Assembly: GCA_020853575.1 (NCBI GenBank) | Contig: JADYYP010000045.1 | Coordinates: 124,001 to 188,000, forward strand | Direction: 5' to 3' | DNA: 64,000 nt | From: Planctomycetota bacterium | GTDB lineage: Bacteria > Planctomycetota > UBA1135 > GCA-002686595 | Part shown: positions 25,748-35,476 of the stretch, piece by piece | Layout of the letters: every line of letters begins with the position of its first letter | Numbering within the stretch: the stretch's first letter is position 1 | Program-made: the position numbers and the translations under genes | Notes under the pieces: model-generated | Seen by the model: the letters and a program-made list of their open reading frames with translations, nothing else | Database searches by the model: none | Told to the model about the DNA's origin: nothing

Positions 25748-26179
25748 CTAGGACTTGGCGGGCTCGCTCGAGGAGTTGCCGGAAAGGACTTCTTGAATCG
25801 CTTGGCGCGCGAACCGCACTCGCACGCTGTCGCTGAGCTGCAACGTGATCTCGTTCTCGTGGATGGCCGCGATCGTGCCGTAGATGCCGCCCGAGGTCAT
25901 CACCTCGTCGCCCTTCTTCATCGCTTTCAGCATCGCCTCGCGCTTCTTGCGGTTCTTGCGCTCGGGCCCAATCATCACGAAGTAGAAGATCGCGAAGATC
26001 GCGACCATCGGCAGGAACTGCAGCCAGGCCGGGGTCGAGGGCGCGCTGGCCGCGCCGCCCAGGTCGCCCGCGGGCCCCGGAGTGGCTCCATCGGTCGAGG
26101 GAGGCGTGCCTGTGTCTTGGAGTCGGAGCAGGAGGGCCGAGAGCATCATCGGGGTGGAAAGTGCGCTCCCTCGACGCAT
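25748..26179 (-). CDS. yajC: Preprotein translocase subunit YajC
   Basis: YajC (up to 143 residues) is a small inner-membrane partner of SecDF in protein export. It has a single transmembrane segment FLPMVAIFAIFYFVMIGP followed by the family's basic stretch ERKNRKKREAMLKAMKKGDEV (in two parts) and VMTSGGIYGTIAAI. The N-terminal 45 residues, rich in Pro, Gly and Thr, are longer than in typical YajC; a second ATG pair (26149/26146) would shorten it by ten residues. No secD gene is next to it here. The upstream TAGCCT at 26258-26263 is a candidate -10, back to back with the mnmA promoter. Confidence 0.93.
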   Translation of the reverse strand: MRRGSALSTPMMLSALLLRLQDTGTPPSTDGATPGPAGDLGGAASAPSTPAWLQFLPMVAIFAIFYFVMIGPERKNRKKREAMLKAMKKGDEVMTSGGIYGTIAAIHENEITLQLSDSVRVRFARQAIQEVLSGNSSSEPAKS

Positions 26180-26257
26180 CGAGGGCTGGAGGATCGGTCA
26201 CGGAGGGCTCGCGCGCGGAGCCACACGCGGCAGCTCCGGGAGAGGAAAGGGGCGGAG

Positions 26258-26263
26258 AGGCTA
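26258..26263 (-). promoter_or_regulatory. -10 element TAGCCT of yajC-yraN
   Basis: On the minus strand TAGCCT lies about 80 bases before the yajC ATG. It almost touches the opposite-strand mnmA element at 26265-26270. Confidence 0.35.
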
Positions 26264-26264
26264 C

Positions 26265-26270
26265 TAGAAT
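26265..26270 (+). promoter_or_regulatory. -10 element TAGAAT of mnmA
   Basis: TAGAAT, preceded by CTAC, lies 57 bases before the GTG start of mnmA. It is identical to the hexamer before slyD. Confidence 0.45.
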
Positions 26271-26327
26271 CGCAGCCGCTGAAGAAGGGTCGATCGACGC
26301 GGCCCGCACAGCGGCCCTCCGAGCATC

Positions 26328-27473
26328 GTGGACTCCTCCTTTCAAAGCGGTTTCGCCCCCGGTACGCGCGTCGTCGTCGCCATGAGCGGCGGCGTCGACA
26401 GCTCGGTCGCCGCGCATTTGCTGCACGTCGCTGGACACCCCCTGGTGGGCCTGTTCATGCGCAATGGGGTCCATGTCGAGGCTTCGCAGTCGCACAAGAA
26501 GTCGTGCTGCTCCGTCAGCGACGCTCGGGACGCGCGCATGGTTGCGGGTGGTTTGGGAATTCCTTTTCAGGCCGTCGACCTGAAGGAGGAGTTCGGCGCG
26601 ATCATCCGCCACTTCCTCGCCGAGTACGCAGCGGGCCGCACTCCCAACCCCTGCGCCATCTGCAACCGGGACCTGAAATTCCGGCGCCTGCTGCAGTTCG
26701 CGGACGAGCTCGGCTGCGCGGGCGTCGCCACCGGCCATTACGCACAGATCGCCATCGAGGACGGGCGTGTCGTGCTGCGCCGCGGCGTCGATCGCGACAA
26801 GGACCAGTCCTACCAGCTGTTCCCGGTCGCCGAGAGAGACTTGGCGCGCGCGCGCCTGCCCTTGGGTTCGATGAAGAAGAGCGCGGTGCGAGCGCTCGCC
26901 AGCTCGGTTGGCCTGCGCACCGCACGCAAGGCGGACAGCCAGGAGATCTGCTTCGTGCCTTCGAACGACTACCGCAAGTTGTTCGCGGAGCGCGGCATTG
27001 CCACCCATCAGGGCAAGCTCGTCGACAGCTCGGGGCGGATCCTCGGCGAACACGCCGGTACCGAGCACTTCACCATCGGACAACGGCGTGGCCACGGTGT
27101 GGCGTCCAGCGCTCCGCTGTACGTCGTCGCGCTGCACCCCGAGAGCGGCACGGTGGTGCTCGGCTCGCTAGAAGAGTGTTGTGCGCGCTCGATGGAGCTC
27201 GGTGAACTCAATTGGATCGGCGTCGACGTTCCGTCGCAGGGCGAGCTCCGCGTCGAGGTCCAAGTGCGTTACCACCACGTCCCGGTCCCGGCCAGCGTGC
27301 AGGTTCGCGGCGCCGAAGCGACGGTCGTGTTCGACACCCCCGAGCTGGCCGTCACGCCCGGCCAAGGCGCAGCGTTCTACGTTGGAGAGCGACTGATCGG
27401 CGGTGGCTGGATCCGCAACACGGAGCTCTCCACGTCGCCCTGGCACTCGGCGCCGGCCGCCCACTCGCGTTGA
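26328..27473 (+). CDS. mnmA: tRNA-specific 2-thiouridylase MnmA
   Basis: MnmA (381 residues) installs sulfur at position 2 of uridine 34 in tRNAs for Glu, Gln and Lys. It has the PP-loop VAMSGGVDSSVAA near residue 17 and the two catalytic cysteines in TPNPCAICN and SQEICFV. Other family segments are GVATGHYAQI and the tRNA-binding DKDQSYQLF, with the beta-barrel C-terminus ending in GGGWI. The GTG start is used because the first in-frame ATG lies inside the PP-loop strand. A downstream large membrane protein gene starts within its stop codon region (TTGA). Confidence 0.96.
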   Translation: MDSSFQSGFAPGTRVVVAMSGGVDSSVAAHLLHVAGHPLVGLFMRNGVHVEASQSHKKSCCSVSDARDARMVAGGLGIPFQAVDLKEEFGAIIRHFLAEYAAGRTPNPCAICNRDLKFRRLLQFADELGCAGVATGHYAQIAIEDGRVVLRRGVDRDKDQSYQLFPVAERDLARARLPLGSMKKSAVRALASSVGLRTARKADSQEICFVPSNDYRKLFAERGIATHQGKLVDSSGRILGEHAGTEHFTIGQRRGHGVASSAPLYVVALHPESGTVVLGSLEECCARSMELGELNWIGVDVPSQGELRVEVQVRYHHVPVPASVQVRGAEATVVFDTPELAVTPGQGAAFYVGERLIGGGWIRNTELSTSPWHSAPAAHSR

Positions 27474-30031
27474 ACGCGCACTCGCACTCGCCGGAGCCCG
27501 CTCACGGCAAGGCCGCTCCCCGGTCGCGCCCCGTTGGCAGCCGTGGAGCGCGAGGCGCCGTCTGGCTTGGAGCCAGCCTGTGCGCCGTCGCTGCCTGGGC
27601 TCTGTGGCCTGTCGAGCGCGCCACAGCTCGGCGCCCGCGGCTCCATGCGCTGTTGGTCGATGCGTCCGCGAGCGTGCGGCGCACGCGACCGACTTGGGAG
27701 CTCGACACGGCGCGCCTGCTCTCCGAGAGCGCCGGTCGGGCAACGGAGGAGGGAAGCCAACTGCTCGTGGCCGGCTACTCGCGAGAGGTGCTGCGCTGGT
27801 TCGGCCCGGCCTCCGCGGCGGAGTTCGCCTTCGACCCCAATTGGCTCCACGGGCTCGAGCGCGGGGAGGACGCGACCGATCTCGCGGCAGCCCTCGAGGC
27901 CCTCGGCGCGTGGACGCGTGGACTCGAACGCAGTGAGGTCTCGCTCTCGATCATCGGGGACGGCACGTTCACGGGCGTCGACCCATCGCCGGCTGCGAGC
28001 GCGTGGGCGCGCGAGGCCGCGGTTTTCGAACTCGCCCAGTGGCCGGCGGGATCCGTGCTCGACCTGGCTCTCGCGGGGCTCGACGCGCCCGACGAGCTGG
28101 AGCAAGGCGCGCCGCTCGCCGTCCTGGTGCACGTTCAGGCGAGCGCGATCGCCGTGGATACCCTGTCGGCCCGTGTGCTGCTCGACGTCGATTCAGACTC
28201 GGAGTCGCGCCGCTTCGAACGCGAGCTCGCGCTCCAAGGCACGGAAGGCAGCGTGCGTTTCGACGTCGGCGCACTGGCCTCGGGCCTGACCACATTGCGC
28301 GCTCGTGTGCGGCTCGCGGGCGACCCGCTGCCCGAGAACGACGGCGCGCAGCGCTTCGTGCGCGCTCGCGGCGCCGCGGTCGTCGGGTGGTGTGCGAGCT
28401 CGGCCGTCCGTGAGTCCGTGCGCGCGGCCTTGGCCTCGTGGCCGCGGGATGCCGGCTTGTCGTGGACCGAGTTCGAGCCGACGACGCTGGCCGTGTCGCT
28501 CGGGGCGTGCGACGCGCTCGTCACGGTCGACCTCGACCCCGACGTGCTGCCGGGCGACGCGTTGCTCGACTTCGTTCGCGCCGGAGGAAGTTGGCTCGCG
28601 TGCGGCGGTGAGTCCCTGTTGCCGGCCTTCGAGCGACGTGCGCGCGGCGGGGCCAGCTCGAGCCTGCCGCTCGAGCTGGACGACGAGGACGACGAGCAGC
28701 GCGACGTGGTGTTGTTGGTCGACGCCTCCGGGAGCATGAGCGGCGAGCCGTTGGCCGCTCTGCGCACGGCGGCGCTCGCACTGATCGGTGCGTCGCGCGC
28801 GCGCGACGAGCTGCGGCTGCACTTCTTCACCGACCATCTCGACGCGGCGCTCGACTTGGGCCGTGGGGCGAGCGCGCGCGGCGAGCGCGATGCGGTGGCG
28901 CGCCGACTGCTCGCTGCCCGCGCGCCGAGCGGACCCACGGACATCCCGCGCGTGTTGGAGGAGCTCGCGCTCGAGGTCGAGCGGCGCGGCCGCCCGGCGC
29001 TCGTGTTCCTATTGACCGACGGGCGCGACCAGAGCGCGGACGATGCCACCGAGCGACGCATCGAGCTCGCTCTGCAACGCGTTTCCGCTGGACGCGCGCG
29101 GCTGCGCACGATTCCGATCGGCTCCGCGATCGACACCGCGTTCCTCGCGCGGCTCGAGCGTCCTCAGTGGGGCGCGCGCGTCGAGGAGCGAAGCGCGGAT
29201 CCGACGCGCGCGCTGGTGCGTGAGGTGACTCGCGGTCGCATGCGCGAGGGCGACATCGAGCCGCAGGTTCGGCTCGACGCTCAGCCCGTCGCCTGGACCT
29301 GGCCAGCCGAGCTCGCGCGCGCGCTGGCGGCCGGCGGCGGAGTGCCCGAACTTCGACGCAGCTTGCGCATGCGAGCGCGCGACGGTGACGCGCTGGCGTT
29401 GACCGACGACGAGGGGCGCGCGCTCCTCGGTCTGCGCACGCTCGGTCACGGGAGAACGGCCACGCTGGCGACTATGCCGTGGAGCGATTGGGCTCCGCGG
29501 TGGACTGCGGAGCCGGCACGCTGGATGGCACTGATCCGTGCTCTCGCGAGCGCCGGCGCGCAACGCCGTGCGACGCTCCCCATCCCGACCTGGGAGCTCC
29601 CCGGGGCTCTCGAGCTGCGCGACGTGCCTCCTCAGTGGCCGCTCGATGCGCGCGCCAGGGTACGCAGCTTGGGCGCGGGCCAGTGGCTGGATGCAGAGGT
29701 CGAAATCGTCGCCCACCCGGCGTTCGAGTGGGGTGCGCTGCGGCGCGTGCGCTGGCCCGACGCCGCGCTCGACCTCGACTCCGCGTTGGAGCTGCGCCTC
29801 GAGGCCGCGTCCGGTGAGCTTCTCGGAGCCTTTGCGGCCGCCGCGTCCCAGCGCGAGGAGTTCCGCCGGCCGGCACGGCGCGTCGCGCTCGCGACGGATG
29901 CGAGCGGCTCCGCGAGCCCTGGCCGGGGTCCGCGCGCTTCCGCGCTCGGTTGGAGCGCGCTGTTCGCCGGCCTGGCGGCCCTGGCCCTGGGTGGGCTGCT
30001 GGGCGCGGTCTCGAATCGCGCGCGCCTCTGA
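27470..30031 (+). CDS. Membrane protein with two von Willebrand A-type regions
   Basis: This 853-residue protein has a transmembrane segment near the N-terminus (VWLGASLCAVAAWAL) and another at the C-terminus (GWSALFAGLAALALGGLLGAV), consistent with a large periplasmic or cytoplasmic body held in the membrane. The first VWA-like strand, LHALLVDASASV, carries a partial metal-site motif, and a full MIDAS D-x-S-G-S motif appears as VVLLVDASGSMSG near residue 410. Between them is a glutamine-amidotransferase-like beta region with ACDALVTVDL. This architecture resembles BatA-type and related VWA membrane proteins. The likely start is TTG 27470, overlapping the mnmA stop (TTGA), with no Shine-Dalgarno site. 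The function is unknown. Confidence 0.85.
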   Translation: MNAHSHSPEPAHGKAAPRSRPVGSRGARGAVWLGASLCAVAAWALWPVERATARRPRLHALLVDASASVRRTRPTWELDTARLLSESAGRATEEGSQLLVAGYSREVLRWFGPASAAEFAFDPNWLHGLERGEDATDLAAALEALGAWTRGLERSEVSLSIIGDGTFTGVDPSPAASAWAREAAVFELAQWPAGSVLDLALAGLDAPDELEQGAPLAVLVHVQASAIAVDTLSARVLLDVDSDSESRRFERELALQGTEGSVRFDVGALASGLTTLRARVRLAGDPLPENDGAQRFVRARGAAVVGWCASSAVRESVRAALASWPRDAGLSWTEFEPTTLAVSLGACDALVTVDLDPDVLPGDALLDFVRAGGSWLACGGESLLPAFERRARGGASSSLPLELDDEDDEQRDVVLLVDASGSMSGEPLAALRTAALALIGASRARDELRLHFFTDHLDAALDLGRGASARGERDAVARRLLAARAPSGPTDIPRVLEELALEVERRGRPALVFLLTDGRDQSADDATERRIELALQRVSAGRARLRTIPIGSAIDTAFLARLERPQWGARVEERSADPTRALVREVTRGRMREGDIEPQVRLDAQPVAWTWPAELARALAAGGGVPELRRSLRMRARDGDALALTDDEGRALLGLRTLGHGRTATLATMPWSDWAPRWTAEPARWMALIRALASAGAQRRATLPIPTWELPGALELRDVPPQWPLDARARVRSLGAGQWLDAEVEIVAHPAFEWGALRRVRWPDAALDLDSALELRLEAASGELLGAFAAAASQREEFRRPARRVALATDASGSASPGRGPRASALGWSALFAGLAALALGGLLGAVSNRARL

Positions 30032-30105
30032 CAGCGCGCGTTCAAGCCGAAAGAGTTTCCGGTCGATAGGCGCGGTTCCCGGGGCATCACCCCCCGACCA
30101 AAGCC

Positions 30106-30714
30106 ATGCGACACACACTGCTCTGCGCCGTCTTCGCCGTTTCCTTCGCCGCGTCCTGCGCCACGACCACGTTGGGCTCCGACCCTTCCGGCGACTGGCT
30201 GCGGCCGTCGCCGATGCTCAAGCGCCAGATCGAGGACCAGATCGAGCGCTTGCCGTGGACCCACGGTGTCGAGCGCATCGAGCAGATCCAGTGGTTCGCA
30301 AGCGTCGGCGAGCCGGCCTACGCAGACTTGATGCGCGTGTGCGTCGATCCCCGGCCGGACGTGGCGGCCAGCGCCGTCGCGGCTCTGGGCGCGACCGGCG
30401 ACAGCCGCTTGGTCGAAGCGCTCAAGGCCCTCGACTGGCCCGCGAGCGACGATGCGGCCCTGGCCTACGAGAAAGCCCGCGCTTACCTGCGTTTGGGCGA
30501 CTGGTCGCACGTCGACGTGCTCGTCGCCGGGCTCGAGGAGGACTCCGACTGGGCGCGCGCCTGGTGCGCCGCGGCTCTGAAGGAATCGACACGCTTGGAC
30601 TTCGGCTTCGAACCCGCCGGCGATCCCGCGGCGCGCGCGGCGTCGATCGCCAAATGGCGCGAGTGGATCGTCGCCCGCAGCCGCGAAGGCCTAGTGGCCG
30701 ACCGCTCGCGCTAG
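30106..30714 (+). CDS. HEAT-like repeat lipoprotein
   Basis: This 202-residue lipoprotein has a signal ending in SFAASC (Cys about 18). The rest is helical with HEAT-like features such as LMRVCVDPRPDVAASAVAAL and VLVAGLEEDSDWARAWCAAAL. Near the end is SIAKWREWIVARSRE, similar to the W-x-x-W-W ending of other HEAT proteins in this window. Its stop lies in CTAG shared with the convergent TPR gene. The 74 bases before it contain a small GC hairpin but no clear -10 element. The function is unknown. Confidence 0.8.
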   Translation: MRHTLLCAVFAVSFAASCATTTLGSDPSGDWLRPSPMLKRQIEDQIERLPWTHGVERIEQIQWFASVGEPAYADLMRVCVDPRPDVAASAVAALGATGDSRLVEALKALDWPASDDAALAYEKARAYLRLGDWSHVDVLVAGLEEDSDWARAWCAAALKESTRLDFGFEPAGDPAARAASIAKWREWIVARSREGLVADRSR

Positions 30715-31130
30715 AGCGCCTTCAAGCGCTCGAGCAGTTCGCGAAAGCGCGCATGGGAGCGCAGGCTCTCGAGGTCGAGATCGGTCTCCAGATGCGCGTG
30801 GTCGGTGTAGCCCAGCGCGGTCGCGCGCTCGAGCGCGTCGAGCGCGGCCTCGGCTTGCCCGCACAACGCCAGCGAACACGCCAGGTTGTAGTGGACCGTG
30901 GGGTTCGTCGGTACTAGAGCCGCCAAGGTCCGGTCGACCTCCAGTCCCTCGCGGTAGCGGCCCAGGCGCGTGTAGGCGCTGCCGAGTTCCGCCAGGGCCT
31001 CGACGTCGCTCGGGCGGCGGCGGCGCGCGATCTCGAAGAACTCGGCCAAGAATGTCCACCCCAAGCGCTCGAACGCGGCGCCGGCGGGCGGCGGTAGCGG
31101 GTCGAGGTCAGGGGAACCAGCGGGCGGCAC
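30711..31130 (-). CDS. Tetratricopeptide-repeat protein
   Basis: This soluble protein of 139 residues starts with GTG at 31130. It has about three tetratricopeptide units, for example LAELGSAYTRLGRYREGLEVD and VHYNLACSLALCGQAEAALDALERA (given in part), and a C-terminal TDHAHLETDLDLESLR segment typical of TPR-end modules. A TATACT -10 element on the minus strand (31180-31185) lies about 50 bases upstream and overlaps a plus-strand element. There is no signal peptide. It is probably an adapter; the partner is unknown. Confidence 0.78.
   Translation of the reverse strand: MPPAGSPDLDPLPPPAGAAFERLGWTFLAEFFEIARRRRPSDVEALAELGSAYTRLGRYREGLEVDRTLAALVPTNPTVHYNLACSLALCGQAEAALDALERATALGYTDHAHLETDLDLESLRSHARFRELLERLKAL
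30714..30731. terminator. Hairpin at the HEAT lipoprotein/TPR convergent junction
   Basis: GAGCGC and GCGCTC form a perfect six-base stem around CTTCAA, beginning at the last base of the shared CTAG stop tetranucleotide (30711-30714). No U-tract is present. Confidence 0.4.
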
Positions 31131-31179
31131 GGGCGTGGCGGACGACGAAAACTCACTCGGGGTTGCGGCGGCGGCAGGG

Positions 31180-31187
31180 AGTATAAC
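31180..31187. promoter_or_regulatory. Overlapping divergent -10 elements
   Basis: TATAAC on the plus strand (31182-31187) and TATACT on the minus strand (31180-31185) share four bases. They would serve the zinc-ribbon/HEAT gene and the TPR gene respectively, so the two promoters may compete. No strong -35 element was seen on either side. Confidence 0.45.
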
Positions 31188-31228
31188 CAGCCTCGGCGGC
31201 AGCGCTCGATTTCAGGCGAGAGGTGGGG

Positions 31229-32395
31229 ATGAACGCGAAGGACGATGCAATGCACGGCGAGGTGCAGGTGATGTTCTGCGATCTGTGCGACGAGTCGGTT
31301 CCGCAAACCGACATCGACGCGGGCAGCGCGACCAGGATCAAGGGCCGCGTCGTGTGCGCGACGTGCAACAAGGCCATGGCGATCGTGGCTCCGTCGGCGG
31401 CTTCCGCGTCCGCCGCGCCGTCCGTTCCGCTCGAGGCGCACGCGCAGGGCCCTGCCCTCACGCACGCCCACGCGCCGGCGCATACGCACGCTCATTCGCG
31501 CGCATCGGGATCGAGCGCTGGGATGTGGGTGGGGGTGCTGGGCGTGCTCACTGCCAGCGGTGTCGGCCTGTGGGCTTGGAAGCAGGCGCAGCAGCACGAG
31601 CGCGCGCTCGCCGACTTGCGGGCCAATGTCGAATGGTCGGCGACGCTCGAAACCAATGCGCTACGCGACGCGGAGCAGCGCCTGAACACGGCGCTCGAGA
31701 GCGCTCGCGGCGAGAACCTGCGACAGTGGAGCGATCGCGCGTCGGATCTAGAGCAGCGGCTGGTCGCCGCGGACAAGCAGCGCGCCGAGCTCGCGGCGCA
31801 ACTCGAGGCTTTGAAAGCGGCCGTGGCCAACGACGCGGGAGCGCGTGACACGCTCGAGCGCCACGACGACGAGCTGATCGGGCTCCAGCAGCGCTACACG
31901 GCGCTCGAGCAGGCCCTGAACGACGAGCTCGCGCGCATCGATGGCGAGCTCGCGGCACAGCGCGCCGAGCGCGATGCCGTGCCCACGCCACAGCCCGAGC
32001 CCGAGACCAAGCCGGCGTGGTTCGCGCTGACCGAAAAGCTCGGCAGCGAGGTGGTCAGCGAGCGCTGGCAGGCAATCCTGGCGCTCGCGGAGACCAAGGA
32101 CCCAGCAGCGGCGCCCTACTTGGTGCCGGCCCTGGGCGACAAGGACGTGTTCATCCGCGTGTGCGCGGCGCGCTCGCTGGGGGATCTCGCCAACCCCACG
32201 ACCGTGGGTGCGTTGATCGACGCGCTCGAGGACCCGGAGAGCGCCGTGCGCGAGACGGCGTACTTGTCGTTGACCACGCTGACCAAGCGCGACCTCCCGT
32301 TCGACGCGCAGAGCAACGACTCGAACGAGCGCCAACGCCGCGTGAAGGCCTGGCGCGAATGGTGGGAGAAGGAACGCACCAAGCACGGTGCGTGA
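31229..32395 (+). CDS. Zinc-ribbon, His-rich, coiled-coil HEAT protein
   Basis: This 388-residue protein is modular. It begins with a small zinc-ribbon-like unit, CDLCDES...VVCATCNKA (two CxxC pairs). A His-rich linker (THAHAPAHTHAHS) follows, then one transmembrane segment (WVGVLGVLTASGVGLWAW), a long coiled coil of about 130 residues, and C-terminal HEAT repeats (WQAILALAETKDPAAAPYLVPAL, in part). It ends in VKAWREWWEKERTKHG. I chose the ATG at 31229, preceded by GAGAGG, over a GTG two codons earlier. The design suggests a membrane-tethered scaffold that binds metal. I know no characterised homologue. Confidence 0.82.
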   Translation: MNAKDDAMHGEVQVMFCDLCDESVPQTDIDAGSATRIKGRVVCATCNKAMAIVAPSAASASAAPSVPLEAHAQGPALTHAHAPAHTHAHSRASGSSAGMWVGVLGVLTASGVGLWAWKQAQQHERALADLRANVEWSATLETNALRDAEQRLNTALESARGENLRQWSDRASDLEQRLVAADKQRAELAAQLEALKAAVANDAGARDTLERHDDELIGLQQRYTALEQALNDELARIDGELAAQRAERDAVPTPQPEPETKPAWFALTEKLGSEVVSERWQAILALAETKDPAAAPYLVPALGDKDVFIRVCAARSLGDLANPTTVGALIDALEDPESAVRETAYLSLTTLTKRDLPFDAQSNDSNERQRRVKAWREWWEKERTKHGA

Positions 32396-32517
32396 AGCGG
32401 CCGACGCCGGGCGAAGCGACGATTCGTCGGCGAGGGTCGGCGCGCGGGCCCCGCAGTGCTCGAGCTACGGAGTGTGACCCAGTTCGCGGCTCGCGAGCCG
32501 ACACCGATCCTGTTCCC

Positions 32518-33744
32518 GTGCGCTCGACACGTCCGTTCCACGTCCTGATCAAGCCTTTCGGCGCGCGCTGCAACATCGAGTGCGCGTACTGCTTCTACAC
32601 GCCGAAGCTGGGGTTGTACCCGCGCGAGGTCGGAGCGCGGATGAGCGATGAGGTGCTCGAGCGCTTCGTGAGCTCCTACATCGAGGCACAGCCCTTCGGC
32701 GCCGAGGAAGTGGAGTTCGCGTGGCAAGGCGGCGAGCCGACGCTGGCCGGTCTCGACTTCTTCAAACGCGCGGTGGCCCTGCAGCGCGCGCACGCTCGCC
32801 CTGGGCTCACCGTCCGCAATTCGCTTCAGACCAACGGGACGTTGCTCGACGACGAGTGGTGCGAGTTCCTCCGCGAGGAGCGCTTCCTGGTGGGGCTGAG
32901 CCTCGATGGTCCCGCGGACTTGCACGATGCGCAGCGCGTCGACCACTCGGGCGCGGGGACCTTCGAACGCGTGATGAGCGCGTTGCGACGACTCCAGCGT
33001 CGGCGCGTCGAGTTCAACGTGCTGACCGTGGTGCATCGACTCAACGCGGCCGAACCCGAGCGCGTGTACGACTTCCTGGTCGGGACGGGAGCGCGTCACC
33101 TGCAGTTCATCCCTCTGGTCGAGCTCGACGGACAGCAACGAGTCAGCGAGCGCAGCGTGGCCGCGCCTGCCTACGGTCAGTTCTTGTCGCGCGTTTTCGA
33201 CCTGTGGCTCGCGCGCGAGCACGTCGGTCGCGTGTTCGTGCGCGACTTCGACTCTGCGTTGGCGTCCACGCTCGGCGTGCCAGGCTCGACGTGCGTTGCC
33301 GCGGAAACCTGCGGGCGCTGTGTGGCGCTCGAGCGCGATGGCGACGTGTTCGCCTGCGATCACTTCGTCGACTGGGCGCACCACCTCGGCAATCTGCGCC
33401 AGCGCGATCTGGCGGCGATGCTCGACCAAGGCCCCGGTCCGGAGTTTGGCGCGTCCAAGGCCGACCTTCCGGCCGAGTGTGAACGCTGCCCGCATCTGCG
33501 GTTGTGCCGCGGCGGCTGTCCGAAGGACCGCGTCGCGGGTCGCAACGTGCTGTGCGAGGGCTACGCGGCGTGGTTCGCTCACGCCAAGCCCGTACTCGAG
33601 CGCATGGCGCGCTGCCTGCGCGCCCAACGGCCGGCCTCCGACTGGCGGCACATCGATGCACCACCCCACGCCGCCGCTCTGGAGCGCAATGCCGCGTGCC
33701 CCTGCGGAAGCGGGCGCAAGTGGAAGCGTTGTTGCGGCGCTTGA
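32518..33744 (+). CDS. Radical SAM/SPASM sulfatase-maturase-like enzyme with SEC-C tail
   Basis: This 408-residue enzyme matches anaerobic sulfatase-maturating enzymes. It opens with [23 protein letters not shown] (shortened here), carrying the CxxxCxxC cluster site, then [19 protein letters not shown] and GLSLDGP, which includes the family's catalytic Asp region. Auxiliary-cluster cysteines of a SPASM domain appear as TCGRC, CDHFV and [18 protein letters not shown]. Its last 20 residues are a SEC-C zinc motif ([13 protein letters not shown]), an unusual appendage. The GTG at 32518 matches the family's start position; an earlier GTG overlapping the previous stop would add 42 unrelated residues. 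Family members convert Cys/Ser of sulfatases to formylglycine. The only sulfatase-like protein in the window lacks such a residue. Confidence 0.88.
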   Translation: MRSTRPFHVLIKPFGARCNIECAYCFYTPKLGLYPREVGARMSDEVLERFVSSYIEAQPFGAEEVEFAWQGGEPTLAGLDFFKRAVALQRAHARPGLTVRNSLQTNGTLLDDEWCEFLREERFLVGLSLDGPADLHDAQRVDHSGAGTFERVMSALRRLQRRRVEFNVLTVVHRLNAAEPERVYDFLVGTGARHLQFIPLVELDGQQRVSERSVAAPAYGQFLSRVFDLWLAREHVGRVFVRDFDSALASTLGVPGSTCVAAETCGRCVALERDGDVFACDHFVDWAHHLGNLRQRDLAAMLDQGPGPEFGASKADLPAECERCPHLRLCRGGCPKDRVAGRNVLCEGYAAWFAHAKPVLERMARCLRAQRPASDWRHIDAPPHAAALERNAACPCGSGRKWKRCCGA

Positions 33745-33883
33745 GTCGCAGTGAAGGGTCAAGGGGGAGGGACAGTGAGCGCGGTTCTCCGCGCGCTTAC
33801 GACCTTCACCCCATCCGCGCGCCTCACCGGAAGCGAGAGCATGCGGCGATCGAGGCCAACTGTCCCCAGCCGCGGCAGACCGC

Positions 33884-33889
33884 TATCCT
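33884..33889 (+). promoter_or_regulatory. -10 element TATCCT upstream of fumC
   Basis: TATCCT lies 34 bases before the fumC ATG, with AGGAG nine bases from the start codon between them. The 179 bases separating fumC from the previous gene hold nothing else I can name. Confidence 0.45.
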
Positions 33890-33923
33890 CCGCGGCCCGA
33901 TCCAGCGCCAGGAGCATTCAGCC

Positions 33924-35348
<1,425 letters not shown>

Positions 35349-35383
35349 TCACGCTGCACGCGACAGCGAATCCCCGATCCAGT

Positions 35384-35414
35384 GCGGCGCGCGGCGGAAC
35401 TCGTCGCGCGCCGC
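35384..35414. terminator. 10-bp GC hairpin downstream of fumC
   Basis: GCGGCGCGCG pairs perfectly with CGCGCGCCGC around an 11-base loop, 35 bases after the fumC stop. A second hairpin follows at 35426-35444 (GGAATCG/CGATTCC, five-base loop). Neither is followed by a U-tract. They separate fumC from the convergent phosphorelay genes. Confidence 0.5.
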
Positions 35415-35476
35415 TGCGTTGGGCGGGAATCGCTACCCGATTCCTCCGTGCGTGTGCGCCACGCTCGAGGGCGCGC

